DNA of 51,586 nt from Pseudomonadota bacterium (lineage in GTDB: Bacteria > Pseudomonadota > Gammaproteobacteria > Xanthomonadales > Rhodanobacteraceae): positions 1-51,586 of the forward strand of contig JAJXYE010000334.1 in assembly GCA_021780735.1 (NCBI GenBank). Reading direction: 5' to 3'. The notes beneath the pieces were generated by a model. It saw only the letters and a program-made list of their open reading frames with translations, made no database searches and was not told the DNA's origin. The position numbers were made by a program, and so were the translations under genes. Position 1 is the stretch's first letter. Every line of letters starts with the position of its first letter. Below, piece after piece: positions 47,053-51,586 of this stretch.

Positions 47053-48335
47053 AGCGGGCGTTCGTGTCGCTGGTACTGTGGACGGGTGTAGCGGCCGCGC
47101 AGCAGGTCGCGCCCAATACCGCCTTGCCACCGCAGGAAGTGGTGTTGCAGGTGATCGAGGCGACTCCCGAGGTGCGGGCGGCGGAGGCGATGCTGGCTCG
47201 TGCCGAGGCCGAGGAGCGCATGCAACGGGTGGGTTCGCACGAGACGCAGTTCACCGTGATTCCGCAGCAGCGTCGTGTCGATGGTGGCGGCCGCTATCGC
47301 GAGTGGGAGGCCGACCTCTCCCGTGGTGTGCGCTGGCCGGGCAAGGCGCGGCTCGATCGCGAAATTGGTGCAGCCGGAACCGAGGCGGCGCAGCTGATGC
47401 TGGAGGACTCCCATCATGCCGGCGCGCGTCGCCTGCTGGCACTGTGGTCGAACTGGCAGCGAGCCAGCGTCGCGCTGGATCTGCAGCATCGACAGGTGGC
47501 GTTGTGGCAACGGGAGCATGCGGCGGTGGCGCGTCGGGTGCAGCTCGGCGATGCGGCCCAGCGAGACCTGGTGGCGCTGGAAGCGGCTCTGGCACAGGCT
47601 CGCGCCACCGCCCTGCAGGCGGCGGCCGAGCAGACCAATGCGCGGCTGACGCTGACCAGCGCCTTTCCGGGCATGCCGCTGCCGGAGGCGGTGCATCTGC
47701 CGTCGACGCCGCCGGTGTTGAGCGGCAGTGATGAAGCCTGGGTCAAGCTGATCCTGGCACGCAGTCACGAGATTGGTGCCGCCGCAGCGCTTGCCCGGAA
47801 GCAGGACGCCACGGCCCGACGTGCACGTGCCGAGCGCGTGCCTGATCCGGTCGTCGGCGTTCGTGTGCTCAACGAGCAAGGTGGTCGCGAGCGAGCGCTC
47901 GGTCTGACGCTGTCGATTCCACTGGGCACGCGTTACCGCAGCGCCCAGGCGGCTGCCGCCGGTGCTGATGCGATGGGCGCCGCTGCCGAGCTGACGATGG
48001 TGCGGCGTGACGTCGACCAGGATGCACGACGCGTGGTGGCGATGGCGCGGGCCATGCACGACATCTGGCAGCAGCAGAGCGAAGCGAGCAACGCAGCCGA
48101 AAAGAGTGCGGCGAAGTCCGAGCGTGCCTACGCCCTGGGCGAAAGCGGGCTGGCGGAGGTGCTGGTTGTCCAGCGTCTGGCACGGGAAGCCGCCCTGGCT
48201 GAGCTCCGCGCAAAGGTGGATGCCATTGAAGCGGTGGCCAGGGTCGAGGTGGACGCGCATGAACGCTGGCATCGCCATGAGGACGGTGAGGGGGATGCGC
48301 CGATGGCGACCCAGCTGCCGTCGCTCGGTCAGTGA
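47049..48335 (+). CDS. TolC-family outer membrane efflux protein (CzcC-like)
   Basis: 428 residues with a short signal peptide (FVSLVLWTGVAAAQ). It has two copies of the OEP helical pattern: EVRAAEAMLARAEAEERMQR..., then SHEIGAAAALARKQDATARRAR with VPDPVVGVRVLNEQGG and LTLSIPLGTRYRS. This forms the outer-membrane exit duct of the RND system. Its ATG overlaps the DUF3240 stop (ATGA). It is last in the efflux operon. Confidence 0.9.
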   Translation: MKRAFVSLVLWTGVAAAQQVAPNTALPPQEVVLQVIEATPEVRAAEAMLARAEAEERMQRVGSHETQFTVIPQQRRVDGGGRYREWEADLSRGVRWPGKARLDREIGAAGTEAAQLMLEDSHHAGARRLLALWSNWQRASVALDLQHRQVALWQREHAAVARRVQLGDAAQRDLVALEAALAQARATALQAAAEQTNARLTLTSAFPGMPLPEAVHLPSTPPVLSGSDEAWVKLILARSHEIGAAAALARKQDATARRARAERVPDPVVGVRVLNEQGGRERALGLTLSIPLGTRYRSAQAAAAGADAMGAAAELTMVRRDVDQDARRVVAMARAMHDIWQQQSEASNAAEKSAAKSERAYALGESGLAEVLVVQRLAREAALAELRAKVDAIEAVARVEVDAHERWHRHEDGEGDAPMATQLPSLGQ

Positions 48336-48703
48336 TGGCCGCGGCGACCACAACAATGTTCGCGCATGCCAGGGGCCTTCCAGGATTGACACTGCGGCGA
48401 TGCAACGAACATGGCGTGCACCCTTCGGCGCGTTGACCTGGCAGCTCCCGGTTCTCAAGAAGCCAGAGCCGGTTTCAGGCTCTACGCGCAACATGATCAG
48501 TGAATCATCCCCGCGCGCGGGCGCGCCACCGATGGTTACGGTCTCCAGCAGGGAGGGTAACGGCTGGCGACTTCACCATGGCGTATTGGGCGGGGAGCGA
48601 TCTGCTGCAGGACAGGCCACTTGCTGCACCCGGCGATCACCGTCGCGGATCGCCGCGGCGGCGGTCGGGCATCCCGCGCGGGGACGCGGTCAGCCTTGCG
48701 CCA
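48336..48703. other. convergent intergenic region, 368 bases
   Basis: Lies between the TolC-like gene and the convergent sulfotransferase gene. A small hairpin (AGAGCC, 7-base loop, GGCTCT at 48465-48483) lacks a T tract. No convincing ORF, tRNA or riboswitch was recognised. Confidence 0.4.
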
Positions 48704-50281
48704 TCACGCCTCGACCGCGATGCCCGCCTGCTCCAGCAGGTTGCGCAGGCCGGCCAGCTGCGGTTCGTACTGTTTCCACCGCTGCATGGCGTCGCGATAG
48801 AGCGGCTCGCGCACCTGTACCGCACTGGCCGTGGTGGCCGGGGCAAGGTTTTCCTCGAAGCGCAGGCAGGCGTCGTGCCAGGGCAGTTCGCAGAACGCCA
48901 GCAACTCCCGGGTATGGCTCTCCTGTGATTCCACCAGCGCCTCGTAGCTGATTTCCAGGATGCGCCCGGGAAATTGCTGTTTCCAGTGCGCCATCAGGCG
49001 ATCGAACAGGATGTAGTAACGGCCGATGTCCAGCAGGTCGTTGGAATACCCGTGATAAGGCGAGGCCAGGGTGAACAACTGGCGGAAATTGCCCAGGCAG
49101 GTGTCCATCGGGTTGCGTCGCAGGCAGATGATCTTCGCGTTCGGCAAAGCGTTGGCGATCGCGCCCACGTGCAGGAAGTTGTGCGGCAGCTTGTCGACGA
49201 ATCTGCGTGTCAGTCCGGTGTCTGGCCGGGTGCTGGTCAGGTAGTCCTCGCCCAGCGCGCGCCAGTCCACATTCTGCGCACGCTCGATGACCTCCGTGTC
49301 GATCAGCTGCGGGGTACGGCTGCCGGAGGCGCGTTTCAGCGCCAGCGGAAAATTCTGCAGTTCGCCGGCCGCATGCACATCCGGGTGGCTGGAAAGGATG
49401 CGTTCAACCAGGGTGGTACCTGAACGCGGCATGCCGATAACGAAGATCGGTTCGTCCGTGGCGTAGCCGGCTGTCGCCGCCTGCGGCGCCGGCGAGGCAC
49501 GCATCACCGTCGCGAACAGCAAGTCGTCTTGCTCGGAAGCATGCCGGATCATCGCCTTGGCGGCCGCCTTGCCGGCAGTGAGGTGTTCGAACGCGTTCGG
49601 ATGGTCACCCAGGTCCTCGTATTCCTTGGCCAGCGACAGGTGCAGGTTCAACTGCGCGGCGAGATTTCCTGCACTCTTGGCCAGCAGCGCATGCAGACGC
49701 TTCAGATGATTGCGCTCGGGGGTCTGCCGACGCAGTTGCGATAGTGTCAGATGTGCGCCCCACGATCCCGGGGCCAGCTGGATACAGGCCTCGAGCTCCC
49801 GTTCGGCTTCGTCGAACCGGTTCATGAAAACCAGCGACTTGGCAAAGTTGTGGTGGTAATTGGGGTGGTTGGGCATCAACGCCACGGCCCGGTCGTACAG
49901 CGCCGTGGCACGCTCATGCGCATTGGCCCGGGTAAAGACCACACCGAGCGTGTCCAGGGTCTGCGCGTCGAGCGGTTGCTGGGTCAGCGCGTGTTCGGCC
50001 ACCTTCACCGCATCGGCGGACAGGTTGACCATGGACAGCGCCCTGGCGAACTGGGTGGCGTAGTCGGCGCGCTTTGGATACAGGTTGACCGAGCGCTGCA
50101 GATATTCCAGCGCCGGCCCCATGTCCTGCAGCTCCAGCGCCGACATCCCGGCCAGGAAATGCAGCTCGGCGTGATTCGGTGCCTGCGGCAACAGCTGGCT
50201 GGCCAACTGCAGCGCTTGTGCGAAATTCCTCTGGTTGAATGCGGCGCTGGCCTGGGCGTATGTCTTGGCGGGGTCGGTCAT
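48704..50281 (-). CDS. TPR-repeat sulfotransferase
   Basis: 525 residues. The N-terminal 180 or so residues are about five tetratricopeptide repeats (for example AHERATALYDRAVALMPNHP). The C-terminal sulfotransferase domain begins with the PAPS 5'-phosphate loop FVIGMPRSGTTLVERILSSH and continues with KIICLRRNPMDTCLGNF, the 3'-phosphate-binding region, and ISYEALV. It would transfer sulfate from PAPS to a protein or glycan; TPRs may bind the acceptor. The acceptor is unknown. The ATG of MTDPAKTYAQ is preferred to a frame extending 16 codons further. Confidence 0.88.
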   Translation of the reverse strand: MTDPAKTYAQASAAFNQRNFAQALQLASQLLPQAPNHAELHFLAGMSALELQDMGPALEYLQRSVNLYPKRADYATQFARALSMVNLSADAVKVAEHALTQQPLDAQTLDTLGVVFTRANAHERATALYDRAVALMPNHPNYHHNFAKSLVFMNRFDEAERELEACIQLAPGSWGAHLTLSQLRRQTPERNHLKRLHALLAKSAGNLAAQLNLHLSLAKEYEDLGDHPNAFEHLTAGKAAAKAMIRHASEQDDLLFATVMRASPAPQAATAGYATDEPIFVIGMPRSGTTLVERILSSHPDVHAAGELQNFPLALKRASGSRTPQLIDTEVIERAQNVDWRALGEDYLTSTRPDTGLTRRFVDKLPHNFLHVGAIANALPNAKIICLRRNPMDTCLGNFRQLFTLASPYHGYSNDLLDIGRYYILFDRLMAHWKQQFPGRILEISYEALVESQESHTRELLAFCELPWHDACLRFEENLAPATTASAVQVREPLYRDAMQRWKQYEPQLAGLRNLLEQAGIAVEA

Positions 50282-50688
50282 GGGATTCCGTGCAATGACA
50301 GGAGGCTGGTGATCGAAGGGCGAGTACACAGTGTATTACGAAGCGGTCATGGCTCCGGCCCGACCCGCCGGGGCAGGCGAACGGCCACTCCCGCGACTGC
50401 CTGCGACGAACCGGGCTGACGGGATGATTGACACTTCCGCAACGCAGCACGACAATATCCGAGCTGATCGGCGCGCTTGCGTCGGTGGGCTCCCAGTCCT
50501 GACAAACCAAGGCATATGGACGTTTACCCTAGTCGCAACGTCGACACCCGCTCGCTTCGGGTGCCGGCGCAGCACAACAACAAGTTGAACGCCTGCGGCG
50601 ATTGCCTGCGGTCGGCTCACGCTTTCCTCGACTAGGGAAGCTGGCCCACCCGGACGACGCCGACGGCGTCGTCACGAGGAGATGGGCC
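50282..50688. other. intergenic region with hairpins upstream of a short ORF
   Basis: A 407-base region between the divergent sulfotransferase and the short ORF at 50689. It contains CACCCG-CTCGCTT-CGGGTG (50545-50563) and a perfect 9-bp hairpin at 50653-50673 just before a ribosome binding site. No convincing larger ORF was seen. Confidence 0.5.
50653..50673 (+). promoter_or_regulatory. 9-bp hairpin immediately upstream of a ribosome binding site
   Basis: GACGACGCC-GAC-GGCGTCGTC is a perfect stem with a three-base loop. It ends two bases before GAGGAG, the ribosome binding site of the ORF at 50689. It could influence translation or be part of a longer mgtA leader. Confidence 0.4.
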
Positions 50689-50910
50689 ATGAAATTCGCT
50701 CACAACTTTCGTCCGTGGATCCTCTTGCGCCGGTTACTTTCCGGCCAGCGTCCTGCTGCTCGTCGTTCCTACACGGTGACCGTTCCCGCGCCGCGCAGCG
50801 AGTCTGGCGGCAACGTGATTGCGCTGCGTCCGCACTCCCGCGTGGAGGAGCACAACAGTGTGACGCGCCGGCGCCCGCCCGCCGCGGGTGCGCGGGCCGC
50901 CAGTCGGTGA
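50689..50910 (+). CDS. small hypothetical protein, possible leader ORF
   Basis: 73 codons, preceded by GAGGAG at good spacing. The product is basic (Arg-rich, MKFAHNFRPWILLRRLL...), with no TM helix and no recognised domain. It contains a run RRRPPAAG near the end. It lies 156 bases before the Mg2+ ATPase gene on the same strand. Proline- and arginine-rich leader ORFs regulate mgtA/mgtC in enteric bacteria, so a leader role is possible but speculative. Composition alone does not prove coding. Confidence 0.4.
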   Translation: MKFAHNFRPWILLRRLLSGQRPAARRSYTVTVPAPRSESGGNVIALRPHSRVEEHNSVTRRRPPAAGARAASR

Positions 50911-51066
50911 TGCGCGCCTACCTGGCTGGCAAGGGCCGGCCTCCGCCAGCCTGCCATCCGCCATGGCCGCGTGCACGGCCACGCGCAGCCTTGGGCCTGC
51001 GGCCCGCGAACTGAGTTCGCCGATCCGCCCTGATGGCCATCCAGCAAGTTTTCACGGAAGCGGATC

Positions 51067-51586
51067 ATGATCAAGCCATCCCACGCAGCCCCGACGGGCA
51101 AGGCGAGCGGCAAGCCTGCGGTTGCACTGCGCGCGGCCGCCGCGGTGGAGGCGTTTCGCCCCAGCGATGAACTGCTGGCGGCGCTCGACACCACGCCGGC
51201 CGGCCTCGACGAAGAGCAGATCGAGGAGCGCCTGCATCGCGATGGCGCGAACGAGGTCTCCCACGAGAAACCGCCACACTGGACCGTGCAGCTGCTGCGC
51301 GCTTTCAAGAACCCGTTCATCATCGTGCTGCTGGTGCTGGCTGGAGTGGAGCTGGCCACCGACGACAGCGACATCACCGGCCCCATCATCATCGCGGTGA
51401 TGGTGGGCATCAGCGTGCTGCTGAGCTTCACCCAGGAATACCGTTCCTCGCGTGCCGCCGAGAAGCTCAAGGCGATGGTGAGCAACACCGCTACGGTGAT
51501 GCGGCGCGCTTCCGACGGCCACAGCGAGCAGCTCGAAGTGCCTGTGGCCGAGCTGGTGGCGGGCGATATCGTGCATCTGGGAGCCG
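51067..51586 (+). CDS. mgtA: Mg2+-transporting P-type ATPase, N-terminal part (runs off window)
   Basis: The first 173 codons of a P-type ATPase, truncated by the window edge. A 30-residue N-tail precedes a cation-ATPase N-domain (LDTTPAGLDEEQIEERLHRDG) and two TM helices (NPFIIVLLVLAGVELATDD, then IIIAVMVGISVLLSF). The actuator start is QEYRSSRAAEKLKAMVSNTA and EVPVAELVAGDIVHLGA. The helix-linker sequences match MgtA-type Mg2+ importers more closely than Ca2+ or K+ pumps. The phosphorylation site is outside the window. GGAAG precedes the ATG. Confidence 0.85.
   Translation, partial: MIKPSHAAPTGKASGKPAVALRAAAAVEAFRPSDELLAALDTTPAGLDEEQIEERLHRDGANEVSHEKPPHWTVQLLRAFKNPFIIVLLVLAGVELATDDSDITGPIIIAVMVGISVLLSFTQEYRSSRAAEKLKAMVSNTATVMRRASDGHSEQLEVPVAELVAGDIVHLGA

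Noticed and set aside
44644-47130. 828-codon open frame antisense to the RND pump
   Set aside because: His/Arg/Gln-rich translation typical of the reverse strand of a GC-rich gene; no motifs, and the plus-strand pump is unmistakable.
46863-48494. 543-codon open frame antisense to the TolC-like gene
   Set aside because: Covers an unmistakable efflux gene on the plus strand; no ribosome binding site or family match.
48336-48703. Possible riboswitch in the gap after the TolC-like gene
   Set aside because: Compared by eye with the cobalamin and glycine riboswitch core sequences; no matching core, and the position between two gene 3' ends is wrong for a riboswitch.

Overview
The window is GC-rich, tightly packed proteobacterial chromosome. 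Gene content and order (a ctaD/ctaE and SURF1/CtaA/CyoE oxidase locus, Gum/Eps-type exopolysaccharide genes, a DUF3240-containing metal RND operon, a TPR-sulfotransferase) suggest a gammaproteobacterium of the Lysobacterales (Xanthomonadales), probably a Rhodanobacter/Dyella-like genus. This is inferred from gene families; no rRNA, tRNA, insertion sequence or CRISPR array was seen.

Layout. (1) 77-2852: aa3 cytochrome c oxidase subunit I, a 43-residue membrane protein and subunit III, closed by a strong hairpin terminator. (2) About 3.2-36.5 kb: a large exopolysaccharide (EPS) locus. A plus-strand arm holds the priming sugar transferase, a secreted heparinase-like lyase, a membrane glycosyltransferase, an O-antigen-ligase/polymerase-like protein, a flippase, a PaaK/CapK-like adenylating enzyme and two GT4 enzymes. 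A minus-strand pair holds an unusual oxidoreductase-epimerase fusion and another glycosyltransferase. A second plus-strand block holds two NodB-type deacetylases, a deacetylase-like membrane protein, two GT2 enzymes and a CelD/FemAB-like acyltransferase. A long minus-strand operon holds the export lipoprotein, chain-length protein, BY-kinase-like ATPase, beta-barrel, GalE and a secreted RIFT-barrel protein. Two plus-strand uronate genes (nucleotide-sugar dehydrogenase and 4-epimerase) follow. A J-domain membrane protein sits between the first two parts of the plus arm. (3) 36.6-40.3 kb: the rest of the oxidase biogenesis genes (DUF2909-like twin-TM protein, SURF1, a thioredoxin/SCO-like protein, heme A synthase, heme O synthase). 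The EPS locus therefore sits inside what is usually one continuous cta/cox cluster. (4) 40.5-48.3 kb: an OmpR/EnvZ-type two-component system followed by a CzcCBA/CusCBA-like RND efflux operon with a DUF3240 protein. (5) 48.7-50.3 kb: a TPR-sulfotransferase on the minus strand. (6) 50.7 kb to the end: a short ORF with a strong ribosome binding site, a structured leader, and the 5' part of an MgtA-like Mg2+ P-type ATPase that runs off the window.

How the EPS genes fit together (family knowledge plus inference): GalE, the dehydrogenase and the uronate epimerase supply UDP-galactose and UDP-uronic acids. The sugar transferase primes undecaprenyl phosphate, and the GT2/GT4 enzymes extend the repeat unit. 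The flippase and the ligase/polymerase-like protein form a Wzx/Wzy-type route. The Wzz-like, BY-kinase-like, export and beta-barrel proteins control length and export. The deacetylases, acyltransferase and secreted lyase-like proteins modify or trim the product. The most unusual points are the degenerate P-loop of the BY-kinase homologue, the Gfo/Idh-SDR fusion, the CapK-like enzyme translationally coupled inside the operon, the absence of ctaG from its usual slot, and exosortase-type EPS modules with no exosortase in view.
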